A stretch of 64,000 nt of DNA from assembly GCF_022179765.1 (NCBI RefSeq), contig NZ_BPRE01000007.1:62001-126000 (forward strand), given 5' to 3'. This stretch comes from Methylorubrum suomiense (GTDB lineage Bacteria; Pseudomonadota; Alphaproteobacteria; Rhizobiales; Beijerinckiaceae). Positions 55,104-63,532 of this stretch are shown here, in pieces (within the stretch, counting starts at the first letter, position 1; each line of letters begins with the position of its first letter). Position numbers and translations under genes: made by a program. Under the pieces are notes generated by a model. The model was given only the letters and a program-made list of their open reading frames with translations. It was not told the origin of the DNA and made no database searches.

Positions 55104-56120
55104 TCATGCGGTTGCCCCCTGACAGAGTTCGAAGCCGAGATCGATCGTCCCCGCGGGCGCGCCGTCGGCGAGGCTCCGGGCCGCCGCACGGCCGATCTCC
55201 AGGCGTGGCGTCCGCATCGTGGAGAGCGGCTGCGGCATCGCGGCCGTGATGTCGAGGGCGTGGCAGCCGAACAGGGCGACGCGCCCGGGCACGGCCCAAC
55301 CGCGTCCGAGGCAGCCGAAATAGCCGCCGAGCGCCATGTCGTCGTTCGAGAAATAGACCGCGTCCGTGTCCGGCGCCCGCGCCATCAGCGCCTCCAGAGC
55401 CGCGCGGCCGACGGCGGCTGACGAACGATCGAACACGAGTTCCTGGCTGTGCAGGCTGAGCCCTGCTTCGCGGAGTGCCGCCTCGAAACCGGCGAACCGC
55501 TTCGCGGCTCGCAAATCTTGGCTCAAGTCGTGCCCGACATAGCCGATGCGCCGGTAGCCGCGCTCGATCAGATGACGGGCGCTGGCATGCCCCACGGCGC
55601 GGTTCGAGAAACCTACGACGATATCGAGACCCGGCCCATCCGTGTCGATCATCTCGACGATCCGGATGCCGGCGGCTCGCAGACGGGTCACCGTCAGCGC
55701 CGTGTGCTCCAGCCCGGTCAGCACGAGGGCGGACGGGCGCCAGGACAGGAGGCTTTCGACCAGCGTCTCCTCGCGGGCGGGATCGTAGTCGCTCACCCCG
55801 ATGACGCTCTGGAAGCCGGTGGTATCCAGATCACCGGTAAGCCCGCGGAGCAGATCGGGAAAAACGATGTTGGTGAGCGACGGGATCACGACCCCGACGA
55901 GTTGCGAGCCGACCGAATCGGCGTTGCCCGCGAGAGAGCCGGCGAGCCGGTTCGGAACGTAGCCGAGCCGGGCGGCCGCCTCCAGCACACGCTCGCCTGC
56001 CCGCTTCGAGTAGGAACCCTGGCCGCGCAGAACGCGGGAGACCGTGCTCTCGCCGACCTGCGCTTCGCGGGCGACATCGGCGATCGTCACGAGGCGGCCC
56101 GGCACCTGGTGAAGGGTCAT
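55104..56120 (-). CDS. LacI-family repressor of the acid-sugar locus
   Basis: The 338-residue protein begins with a LacI helix-turn-helix and hinge ('VTIADVAREAQVGESTVSRVLRGQGSYSKRAGERVLEAAARLGYVPNRLAGSL') and continues with a periplasmic-binding-protein-like sensor domain ('LVGVVIPSLTNIVFPDLLRGL', 'YRRIGYVGHD', 'DAVYFSNDDMALGGYFGCLGRG'). The start at 56120 gives the family-typical N-terminus; a longer in-frame start at 56195 would lie inside the operator. It sits next to two perfect operators and presumably senses D-erythronate, L-threonate or an intermediate. Confidence 0.92.
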   Translation of the reverse strand: MTLHQVPGRLVTIADVAREAQVGESTVSRVLRGQGSYSKRAGERVLEAAARLGYVPNRLAGSLAGNADSVGSQLVGVVIPSLTNIVFPDLLRGLTGDLDTTGFQSVIGVSDYDPAREETLVESLLSWRPSALVLTGLEHTALTVTRLRAAGIRIVEMIDTDGPGLDIVVGFSNRAVGHASARHLIERGYRRIGYVGHDLSQDLRAAKRFAGFEAALREAGLSLHSQELVFDRSSAAVGRAALEALMARAPDTDAVYFSNDDMALGGYFGCLGRGWAVPGRVALFGCHALDITAAMPQPLSTMRTPRLEIGRAAARSLADGAPAGTIDLGFELCQGATA

Positions 56121-56178
56121 GCCTGCTCCCTCCGGCTGAGGTTCTGCATAACAACCGGGCCTGCCTATCACAACCGAT

Positions 56179-56218
56179 TTTGGCAGCGCTGCCAAATATA
56201 AATTGGCAGCGCTGCCAA
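56179..56218. promoter_or_regulatory. Twin LacI-type operators in the divergent promoter
   Basis: Two palindromes lie back to back: TTTGGCAGCGCTGCCAAA at 56179-56196 and TTGGCAGCGCTGCCAA at 56203-56218. Both share the 16-base core TTGGCAGCGCTGCCAA with the central CG typical of LacI-family sites. Centres are 23 bases apart, about two helical turns. They sit between the LacI gene (start 56120) and the transporter gene (start 56304), so one repressor can control both directions. Confidence 0.9.
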
Positions 56219-56303
56219 AACATCATACGTATCGATTCGAGCACTGCCACTTCGAGTGGTGCCGATAGGCCGCCCGCCTGGACGGGCAGCCGGGAGAACG
56301 CCC

Positions 56304-57620
56304 ATGACCACGCCAGCCGCCGCACTCTCGGGGGCCGCCGCGCCGCCGAACGAATTCGTCGAGCAGACCTACACGAAGGTGTTCTGGCGCCTCGTGCCGT
56401 TCCTGATGCTTTGCTACGTGATCGCCTACCTGGACCGGGTGAACGTCGGTTTCGCCAAGCTTCAGATGTCGCAGGAGCTGCAGTTCAGCGACACGGTCTA
56501 CGGCTTCGGCGCAGGCCTGTTCTTCGTGGGCTACTTCCTGTTCGAGGTGCCCTCGAACGTGATCCTGGACCGGGTCGGTGCTCGGGTCTGGATCGCCCGG
56601 ATCATGATCACCTGGGGGATCATTTCTGGGGCGTTCATGTTCGTGAACTCGGCGACCTCGTTCTACATCATGCGCTTCCTGCTGGGGTTGGCCGAGGCAG
56701 GCTTCTATCCGGGCGTGATCCTCTACGTGACGGCGTGGTTTCCCTCCCATCGCCGCGCGCGGGTGATCGCAGTGTTCATGTCCGCGATTCCTGTCTCCGG
56801 CATCTTCGGCAACCCGCTCTCGGGCTGGATCATGGATGCCTTCAACGGGACCTACGGCCTCTCCGGCTGGCAGTGGATGTTCCTGATCGAGGCCATTCCC
56901 GCCGTGCTCGTGGGCGTGGCCGTGTTCCTCTACCTCGACAACCGCCCGGCCGACGCGGCGTGGCTCTCTCCGGCCGAGAAGGCGGTGATCGAGCGCGACA
57001 TCGCGGCCGAGCGCGCGAGCAAGGTCGAGAGCCCGCACTCGATCACCAGCGTGTTCCGCAACGGACGGATCTGGTTCATGAGCCTGATCTACTTCGCGTT
57101 CGTCACCGGACAGTACGGCCTGACGTTCTGGATGCCGACGATCGTCAAAGCCTCCGGGATCCAAGGCAATTTCAACATCGGTCTCGTCAGCGCGATCCCG
57201 TTCCTGTTTGCCGTCCTCGTGATGATCCTGCTCGGCCGCAGCGCCGACCGGATGCGTGAGCGCCGCTGGCATCTGATCGTGCCGGCGCTCTTCGGCTCGG
57301 TCGGCTTCATCGTCGCGGCGAGCACCGGCAGCACCGTCGTCGCGGTGGCAGCCCTCTCGGTCGCGGCGGGCGGCGTGCTGACCTGCGCGCCGCTGTTCTG
57401 GTCGCTCCCGACCGCCTTCCTCACCGGTACCGGCGCGGCGGCTGGCATCGCGCTGATCAACTCGGTCGGCAACCTCGCGGGCTTCGCCAGCCCCTACGTG
57501 ATTGGGACGCTGCGAGACTCCACGGGCAGCACGGCAGCCGGCATGTACGCCCTGGCCGGGATGCTGGTGGTCGGCGCCGTCTGCGTGTTCCTGACGCCGA
57601 AGCGGCTCGTGAACCGCTAG
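56304..57620 (+). CDS. MFS transporter, anion:cation symporter type
   Basis: The 438-residue protein has 12 membrane spans and the ACS-family marks: 'CYVIAYLDRVNVGFAKLQM', 'FFVGYFLFEVPSNVILDRVGARVWIARIMITWG', 'RFLLGLAEAGFYPGVILYVTAWFPSHRRARVIAVFMSAIPVSGIFGNPLSG'. Such proteins import sugar acids with protons. Placed between the twin operators and ltnD, it is the likely D-erythronate/L-threonate importer. The ATG at 56304 follows GCCGGGAG; an in-frame ATG at 56256 lies closer to the operators. Confidence 0.9.
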   Translation: MTTPAAALSGAAAPPNEFVEQTYTKVFWRLVPFLMLCYVIAYLDRVNVGFAKLQMSQELQFSDTVYGFGAGLFFVGYFLFEVPSNVILDRVGARVWIARIMITWGIISGAFMFVNSATSFYIMRFLLGLAEAGFYPGVILYVTAWFPSHRRARVIAVFMSAIPVSGIFGNPLSGWIMDAFNGTYGLSGWQWMFLIEAIPAVLVGVAVFLYLDNRPADAAWLSPAEKAVIERDIAAERASKVESPHSITSVFRNGRIWFMSLIYFAFVTGQYGLTFWMPTIVKASGIQGNFNIGLVSAIPFLFAVLVMILLGRSADRMRERRWHLIVPALFGSVGFIVAASTGSTVVAVAALSVAAGGVLTCAPLFWSLPTAFLTGTGAAAGIALINSVGNLAGFASPYVIGTLRDSTGSTAAGMYALAGMLVVGAVCVFLTPKRLVNR

Positions 57621-57733
57621 CGCGTCTTTCGACCGTCGCCCTGCCTGGCCCCCGCGGCTGCAAGGGATACCCCGTCCGCGGCGGCGAGACCGCCAATCTC
57701 GCTGCTTCGATCTCAGAGAATGGATCCTACACG

Positions 57734-58651
57734 ATGAGTATCACCCCTCAGACAGGTCGCGTTGCGGTGATCGGCCTCGGGTCGATGGGTGCCGGCATGG
57801 CCGGCTCGCTCCTGCGGGCGGGATTCTCGGTCACCGCCTGCGACGTCGATCCGGAGGCGGTGGCCCGCTTTGAAGCTGCGGGCGGGCGCGGGGTCGCGAC
57901 CCCGGCCCAGGCCGCGAACGGTGTCGACGTCGTGGTCTGCGTCGTCGTGAACGCGGCACAGACGGAGGCCGTCCTGTTTGGCCCCGAGGGAGCCGCCGCC
58001 GCGATGCCGCCGGGCGCCGTGTTCGTGTCCTCCGCGACCATGGACCCGGCCATCGCCCGGCGCCTCGCGGCTCGACTCGAAGAGACGGGGCGCCACTACC
58101 TCGATGCGCCGATGAGCGGTGGGGCCGCCCGAGCGGCGGAGGGCGAACTGACCTTCCTGGCCTCCGGCACCAAAGCCGCCTTCGACGCGGCCCGGCCGGC
58201 GCTCGAGGCCATGGCGGGCAAGCTCTATGAACTCGGCGATGCGGCTGGGCAGGGCGCCGCCTTCAAGATGATCAATCAACTGCTTGCCGGGGTTCACATC
58301 GCCGCGGCCAGCGAGGCGATGAGCTTTGCCGCCAAGCAAGGCCTCGATCTGCACAAGGTCTATGAGGTGATCACGGCGTCGGCCGGCAATTCCTGGATGT
58401 TCGAGAACCGGATGCCGCACGTGCTGGAGGGCGATTACAGCCCCAAGAGCGCCGTCGACATCTTCGTCAAGGATCTCGGCATCGTGCAGGACATGGCGCG
58501 GGCCGAGAAATACCCCGTGCCGGTGGCCGCCGCCGCGCTGCAGATGTTCCTGATGGCCTCGGGCTCCGGCATGGGCCGGGACGACGACGCCTCTGTGGCC
58601 CGCCTCTACGCGCAGGTGGCCGGCGCCGTCCTGCCGTCGCCGAAGGACTGA
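57734..58651 (+). CDS. ltnD: L-threonate dehydrogenase
   Basis: A 305-residue beta-hydroxyacid dehydrogenase: 'VAVIGLGSMGAGMAGSLLRAGFSVTACDVDPEAVARFEAAGG', 'HYLDAPMSGGAARAAEGELTFLASG', the catalytic Lys in 'GAAFKMINQLLAGVHIAAASEAMSFAAKQGLDLHKVYEVI'. In this context it oxidises L-threonate at C2 with NAD+, feeding OtnI. It follows the transporter by 113 bases and precedes otnI by 15. The protein family also covers 3-hydroxyisobutyrate dehydrogenases, so the LtnD call rests on the locus. Confidence 0.85.
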   Translation: MSITPQTGRVAVIGLGSMGAGMAGSLLRAGFSVTACDVDPEAVARFEAAGGRGVATPAQAANGVDVVVCVVVNAAQTEAVLFGPEGAAAAMPPGAVFVSSATMDPAIARRLAARLEETGRHYLDAPMSGGAARAAEGELTFLASGTKAAFDAARPALEAMAGKLYELGDAAGQGAAFKMINQLLAGVHIAAASEAMSFAAKQGLDLHKVYEVITASAGNSWMFENRMPHVLEGDYSPKSAVDIFVKDLGIVQDMARAEKYPVPVAAAALQMFLMASGSGMGRDDDASVARLYAQVAGAVLPSPKD

Positions 58652-58666
58652 AGGGAGACCGCGCCC

Positions 58667-59464
58667 ATGCCGCGCTTCGCCGCCAACCTCACGCTCATGT
58701 TCACGGAACGGCCGTTCCTCGACCGCTTCGCCGCCGCCGCCGCCGCGGGCTTCACCGCGGTCGAATTCCTGTTTCCCTACGACCATCCGCCCGAGGCCAT
58801 CGCCGAGCGCCTGGCGCGGTACGGGCTGACCCAGGCGCTGTTCAACCTGCCGCCGGGCGACTGGGCGTCGGGCGAGCGCGGTCTTGCCGCCCTGCCGGAC
58901 CGCTTCCCCGAATTGCAGGCGGGCGTCGAGACCGGGCTGACCTACGCCGAGGCGACCGGTGTCGCCCGGCTCCACCTCATGGCCGGCATGGCCGCGGCGG
59001 ACGATCCCGAGGCGAGGCGGGCCTATCGCCGGGCCGTGGCCTGGACGGCCGAGCGCGTCGGGCGCGAAGGCCTCGATCTGGTGCTGGAGCCGATCAACGC
59101 CCGCAACATGCCAGGCTATTTCCTCAACGACTTCGGCGCCGCCGCCCGCCTGATCACGGAGCTGGCGCTGCCGAACCTGAAACTGCAGTTCGACCTCTAT
59201 CACTGCCAGATTCTGCACGGGGACGTGACTACCCGCCTTCGCGACCTGATGCCGATGATCGGTCACGTCCAGACGGCCAGCGTTCCGGCAAGGAACGAAC
59301 CCGGCACGGGCGAAATGAACGACGCTTTCCTGTTCGCCGAACTCGACCGCCTCGGCTACGCGGGCTTCGTCGGCTGCGAGTACAACCCGGCCGCCGGCAC
59401 GGAGGCAGGCCTCGGCTGGTTCGAGCCCTATCGCGCCGCTCAGATCGGGGAGGTCGGCCGATGA
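58667..59464 (+). CDS. otnI: 2-oxo-tetronate isomerase
   Basis: A 265-residue hydroxypyruvate-isomerase-like TIM barrel: 'FAANLTLMFTERPFLDRFAAAAAAGFTAVEFLFPYDHPPEAIAERL', 'FNLPPGDWASGERGLAALP', 'LVLEPINARNMPGYFLNDF', 'LKLQFDLYHCQILHGDV', 'IGHVQTASVPARNEPGTGEMNDAFLFAELDRLGYAGFVGCEY'. The metal-binding Glu, Asp, Gln/His set is present. OtnI moves the keto group from C2 to C3 of the tetronate. The stop overlaps the otnK start by 4 bases (ATGA). Confidence 0.92.
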   Translation: MPRFAANLTLMFTERPFLDRFAAAAAAGFTAVEFLFPYDHPPEAIAERLARYGLTQALFNLPPGDWASGERGLAALPDRFPELQAGVETGLTYAEATGVARLHLMAGMAAADDPEARRAYRRAVAWTAERVGREGLDLVLEPINARNMPGYFLNDFGAAARLITELALPNLKLQFDLYHCQILHGDVTTRLRDLMPMIGHVQTASVPARNEPGTGEMNDAFLFAELDRLGYAGFVGCEYNPAAGTEAGLGWFEPYRAAQIGEVGR

Positions 59465-60735
59465 GCCTCGCCCTCGGATCGGTGGCCGACGACTATACCG
59501 GCGCCTCGGACCTCGCCAACACGCTCACCAAGGGCGGTCTGCGCACGGTGCAGACCATCGGCATCCCCGCCGACGATCTGGATCTGGCCGGTATCGACGC
59601 CGTCGTCGTCGCCCTCAAGACCCGCTCCATCCCGGTCGGAGAGGCCGTGTCGCGCTCCCGCGCGGCGGAGGCTTGGTTGCGCGGACGCGGCGCCGCCCAC
59701 GTCCTGTTCAAGATCTGCTCGACGTTCGACTCCACCGACGCGGGCAATATCGGTCCCGTCATGGACGCCCTGCGCGGCGAGGCCGGTGAAGCCATCGCCC
59801 TCGTCACCCCCGCCTTCCCGGAGACGGGGCGCACGGTCTACCAAGGCAACCTCTTCGTCGGCGCGGTCCCGCTGAACGAGAGCCCGCTCAAGGACCATCC
59901 CCTCAATCCGATGCGGGACGCCAACCTCGTGCGGGTGCTGGCGCGCCAGAGCGCTTCGCCCGTGGGGCTGGTGGATTTCGCTACTGTGGTCCGGGGCCAC
60001 GAGGCGGTGGCCAAGCGCCTCGACGCGCTCGCCGCCGAAGGCGTGGGCGCCGCCATCGCCGATGCCGTGACGGAGGCCGACCTCGAAACCCTCGGCAGGG
60101 CAGCCCTCGCCCATCGGGTCTCGGTGGGCGCCTCGGGCCTCGGCCTCGGTCTCGCCCGCGCCCTGGTCGCGGCCGGGCGCGCCTGTGCGCCGGACAGCGC
60201 CGCCGATGTCGGCGCCCCGGTCGGGGGGCTTGCGGCCTGCCTGGCCGGCAGTTGTTCCCAGGCGACCCTCGGCCAGATCGCGGCGGCCGAAGCCGTGATG
60301 CCTGTGCGTCGCCTCGACCCCGAGCGGGTGCTCGCGGGCGATGCCGAGATCGAGGCCGCCCTGGCCTGGGCCGGCGAGCGCGTGGGGACGGGCCCCATCC
60401 TCATTGCCAGCAGCGCCGAGCCCGAGACCGTGCGGACGCTCCAGGCCCGCTACGGCGGCGACCGGGTCGGCCATGCCCTCGAAGATGCGCTGGCCCGCAT
60501 CGCCGAGGGCCTCAATGCGCGCGGTGTGCGCCGTCTCGTGGTGGCGGGTGGCGAGACCTCGGGGGCCGTCGTGGACCGGCTCGGGCTGAGGGCTTTCCAA
60601 CTCGGGCCGGAGATCGCCGCCGGGGTGCCGGTGCTGCGGACCCTGGGACAGGGCGATCCCATGCTGCTCGCTCTCAAATCGGGCAATTTCGGCGGTCGCG
60701 ACTTCTTCGCCCGCGCCCTCGACCTGATGCTCTGA
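59461..60735 (+). CDS. otnK: 3-oxo-tetronate kinase (DUF1537)
   Basis: The 424-residue protein has the two-domain DUF1537 kinase layout. The N-terminal domain contains 'VADDYTGASDLANTLTKGGLRTVQTIG', 'ALKTRSIPV', 'FKICSTFDSTDAGNIGPVMDAL', and the C-terminal nucleotide domain contains 'LAGSCSQATLGQI' and 'RLVVAGGETSGAVVDRLGLRAFQLGPEIAAGVPVL'. It uses ATP to phosphorylate O4 of 3-oxo-tetronate. It overlaps otnI and precedes denD by 25 bases. The linked otnI, ltnD and denD genes fix the substrate class. Confidence 0.93.
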   Translation: MSLALGSVADDYTGASDLANTLTKGGLRTVQTIGIPADDLDLAGIDAVVVALKTRSIPVGEAVSRSRAAEAWLRGRGAAHVLFKICSTFDSTDAGNIGPVMDALRGEAGEAIALVTPAFPETGRTVYQGNLFVGAVPLNESPLKDHPLNPMRDANLVRVLARQSASPVGLVDFATVVRGHEAVAKRLDALAAEGVGAAIADAVTEADLETLGRAALAHRVSVGASGLGLGLARALVAAGRACAPDSAADVGAPVGGLAACLAGSCSQATLGQIAAAEAVMPVRRLDPERVLAGDAEIEAALAWAGERVGTGPILIASSAEPETVRTLQARYGGDRVGHALEDALARIAEGLNARGVRRLVVAGGETSGAVVDRLGLRAFQLGPEIAAGVPVLRTLGQGDPMLLALKSGNFGGRDFFARALDLML

Positions 60736-60760
60736 ATCCCGTCCTGGAGGGAGACAATCC

Positions 60761-61726
60761 ATGCATGCCCTAATCCTCGGCGCCGCCGGCATGATCGGCC
60801 GGCGTCTTGCCGATGCTCTCGCCGCGCAGGGCGATGCCCGCGCCCTCACGCTCGTCGACGTGGTGGAGCCGACGGCGCCGGCGGGCTTTTCTGGCTCGGT
60901 CGTCACGGCGGCCGCCGACCTCTCGAGTCCGGGCGCGGCGGAAGCCGCGCTGATCGGCCGGCCGGACGTGATCTTCCACCTCGCGGCAATCGTCTCGGGC
61001 GAGGCCGAGGCCGATTTGGAAAAGGGCTACCGGGTCAACCTCGACGCCACGCGCCTCCTGTTCGATGCAATCCGGCATGCCCATGTCGCCGAGGGCTATC
61101 GCCCACGGGTGATCTTCACCTCGTCGTTGGCCGTGTTCGGGCCGCCGCTGCCGGGCGTCATTCCTGACGATATGATCCTCACGCCGGCCACCTCCTACGG
61201 CACGCAGAAGGCCATGGGCGAGCTTCTCCTCGCCGACTACACGCGGCGTGGCTTCTTCGACGGCATCGGGCTTCGCTTGCCCACCATCTGCGTCCGGCCG
61301 GGCAAGCCGAACAAGGCGGCCTCCGGGTTCTTCTCGGGCATCATCCGGGAGCCGCTGGCCGGCCAGGAGGCCATCCTTCCGGTCCCCGACACCGTACGCC
61401 ACTGGTTCGCGAGCCCGCGCTCGGCCACCGAGTACCTCCTGCACGCCGCCCGCATCGACCTCAGTCCCCTGGGCTTGCGCCGAAGCCTGACGATGCCCGG
61501 CCTCTCGGCCACGGTGGCCGACGAAATCGAGGCCCTGCGCCGGGTGGGCGGCGACGCGGCGGTGGCGCTGATCCGGCGCGAGCCGAACCCGGCAATCCAG
61601 GCGATCGTCGAGACTTGGCCGGAGGCTTTCGACACACGCCGCGCGCTCGATCTGGGCTTCAAGGGCGATGCGCGCTTCGATGACCTGATCGAACAGCATC
61701 TGGCCGAGTCGCAGTCGACAACCTGA
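60761..61726 (+). CDS. denD: D-erythronate dehydrogenase
   Basis: A 321-residue extended short-chain dehydrogenase/epimerase fold: 'ALILGAAGMIGRRLADALAAQGDA', 'DVIFHLAAIVSGEAEADLEKGYRVNLDATRLLFDAIR', 'VIFTSSLAVFGPPLPG', the catalytic 'SYGTQKAMGELLLADYTRRGF' (Tyr and Lys), 'LPTICVRPGKPNKAASGFFSGIIREPLAGQEAILPV'. DenD oxidises D-erythronate to 2-oxo-D-tetronate, the substrate of OtnI. A GGAGGGAG site precedes the ATG at 60761. It is the last gene of the operon. Confidence 0.9.
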   Translation: MHALILGAAGMIGRRLADALAAQGDARALTLVDVVEPTAPAGFSGSVVTAAADLSSPGAAEAALIGRPDVIFHLAAIVSGEAEADLEKGYRVNLDATRLLFDAIRHAHVAEGYRPRVIFTSSLAVFGPPLPGVIPDDMILTPATSYGTQKAMGELLLADYTRRGFFDGIGLRLPTICVRPGKPNKAASGFFSGIIREPLAGQEAILPVPDTVRHWFASPRSATEYLLHAARIDLSPLGLRRSLTMPGLSATVADEIEALRRVGGDAAVALIRREPNPAIQAIVETWPEAFDTRRALDLGFKGDARFDDLIEQHLAESQSTT

Positions 61727-61885
61727 CGCGTGCACTGGCCATGCCTGTCCCGAGAGCATGCCGGTGGCGTGCCACGAGGGACTCGCCGCCGCACCGACCC
61801 GATGGAGTCAGTTGGGATCCTGTTGGGCCGTCATGTCCAACCCAACCGCCTCGAATTCTATTGCTCAGGCGGCGTCGCGCGGGTC

Positions 61886-62194
61886 ATGCACTGGCCCGCG
61901 ACGCTCCTCTTGTTCGTGGTGCTGTCGTTGGCCTGCGTCGCCACAAGTCTGTCTTTGGAGGCGGCAAACAAGGGCACCCGGTTCGTCCTGCACAAGTCGG
62001 TGGGACTAAGGATCCTGGACATCGCCGTGTGCCGGATCATCAGGCGGAAGTTTCATGAGACACCGCCGCATCTGCCTATACCGGTGATCTTCCGGGAAGA
62101 TTGGGCATGGTGGACTGATTTCGCACCCAATAAGAAGTTAAGATCTATGATGGATCCGGTGTCAGCTGAGGCTCGACTCGCTGCCTTAAACTAG
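61886..62194 (+). CDS. Hypothetical single-span membrane protein
   Basis: From an ATG at 61886 the frame gives 102 residues with one hydrophobic helix ('ATLLLFVVLSLACVATSLSL') followed by a basic and aromatic-rich region ('RRKFHETPPHLPIPVIFREDWAWWTDFAP'). GC-rich third positions in the first half fit the genome; the end is more AT-rich. An upstream ATG at 61730 in the same frame is possible but not preferred. No family is recognised. The 62195-62545 stretch after it holds no gene. Confidence 0.4.
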   Translation: MHWPATLLLFVVLSLACVATSLSLEAANKGTRFVLHKSVGLRILDIAVCRIIRRKFHETPPHLPIPVIFREDWAWWTDFAPNKKLRSMMDPVSAEARLAALN

Positions 62195-62545
62195 ACCTTC
62201 CGAACCCCCACTTTCAGTCGAAGTCGGCAGTTTGGTGCGTTCCCGTTGAATATCCGATCATCACGCAATACGACGAGTCAGAGGTGGCCTTAATTTGGGT
62301 TCGATTGCTGGGCTCGATGCACCGTGAACCTTTAGCACATCGACCAGTCCCATCGGATCGTCTTGCTGACTCGACGCACATAGATCGCTTCTCCCGACGC
62401 ACGCGATGACAGCCCTTTCAGCGATGAAGCAGCTGCTGCCATCAAGATTGCGAACGTCACGATGTTAATGCCTTGCTGTCCGTGGCCATTTAAGAAGAAT
62501 TGTTGAGGTGCAGTGCTGGCTGTAATCGAGGAACTCAGGGCTTGC

Positions 62546-63532
62546 TCATCTTGACAGCAAAGTCCCGGCTACCGCCCTGACGGTGCGGGTGCGGCTGTAG
62601 AGCCAGAGTGAGCTGCTTGGAACGACGTTGCGGGTCAGTCCGCGCTTGAAATCATAAACACCGCGATTGTTCGCCGGATCGATCCCGCCAAAATCAAATA
62701 CTCGGCAGCCCTCCTCTGCCCCACGGCAGATGAAGCCCCATACTGCCAAGTAGGCGGCAGCGTTCACTTTGGCTCGCTCGGTCGAGGCGGTGAAAAAATC
62801 CGTGAAGCGATTGCGGCTCACATGCGCGATGCGAACCAAGCACCGCTCGCCACCATCTCGGACTTCCAGCATAACGAGATGCGGATCGTTTGCTGCGAGG
62901 TCGCGATAAGCGGAAGCGTCGAAGTTGTTCGAGAAGCCCTTCCGTAGCTTCAGAGCCTTATACATCTCCGCAAAAGCGTCGAAGGCGGCGAGCCGCTCGT
63001 TCACCGTATCGAGGAAGTGCAAGCTGAGCTCTGTGTTGCGCTGGGCCTTTCGCAAAGCCTTGCGCCATCGTTGTTCCATCTCAGCCTGCACCTTCTCGAG
63101 ACCGTGGGTGAGATCAACCTCGAGGGTATGGCGACCAGCCGCGGTGACAGGCGCGAAGCCGGCTGCCAGGAGACCGAGCACCGCGCCAGGGCTCTCCGCT
63201 CGTGCGGGATCGACGATCATGAGATCGAGCGGCCCGAGCGCAAGGTATGTGAGAAGCGCGCGCATGACGGCCTCGCCATGACGCTCACCCTTGTCGGTCA
63301 GGAGCGGTCCGCCCTGGACGTATATCTGCCGCGCCGGGCCGCGAGCGCGGACCTGCATCTGCGCTAAGCCAAGTAGATCGCCATTCTCGTCGGAAACGCC
63401 TAGGCGGGCGATGTCCGCGCCACATCGTGCCTTGTAGGTACCCCAGCCCGCAGCTGCGAAGATTGTGCCGCTTGCATGCGCCCACACCGCCGCGTCCCAG
63501 ACTGAAAGATCGTCTATCGGGATAACCTGCAA
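62546..63532 (-). CDS. FemAB-like / GNAT-fold peptidyl- or amino-acyltransferase
   Basis: The 328-residue protein has two GNAT-like halves: 'IFAAAGWGTYKARCGADIARLGVSDENGDLLGLAQMQVRA', 'IYVQGGPLLTDKG', 'RHTLEVDLTHGLEKVQAEMEQRWRKALRKAQRN', then 'RIAHVSRNRFTDFFTASTERAKVNAAAYLAVWGFICRGAEEGCRVFDFGGIDPANNRGVYDFKRGL'. The 'W-R-KALRKA' and 'FDFGGI' motifs are those of FemAB/FemX-like proteins, which include Lipid II peptidyl transferases and exopolysaccharide-modifying enzymes. In alphaproteobacteria such proteins often work in polysaccharide loci. No partner gene is adjacent. Confidence 0.78.
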   Translation of the reverse strand: MQVIPIDDLSVWDAAVWAHASGTIFAAAGWGTYKARCGADIARLGVSDENGDLLGLAQMQVRARGPARQIYVQGGPLLTDKGERHGEAVMRALLTYLALGPLDLMIVDPARAESPGAVLGLLAAGFAPVTAAGRHTLEVDLTHGLEKVQAEMEQRWRKALRKAQRNTELSLHFLDTVNERLAAFDAFAEMYKALKLRKGFSNNFDASAYRDLAANDPHLVMLEVRDGGERCLVRIAHVSRNRFTDFFTASTERAKVNAAAYLAVWGFICRGAEEGCRVFDFGGIDPANNRGVYDFKRGLTRNVVPSSSLWLYSRTRTVRAVAGTLLSR

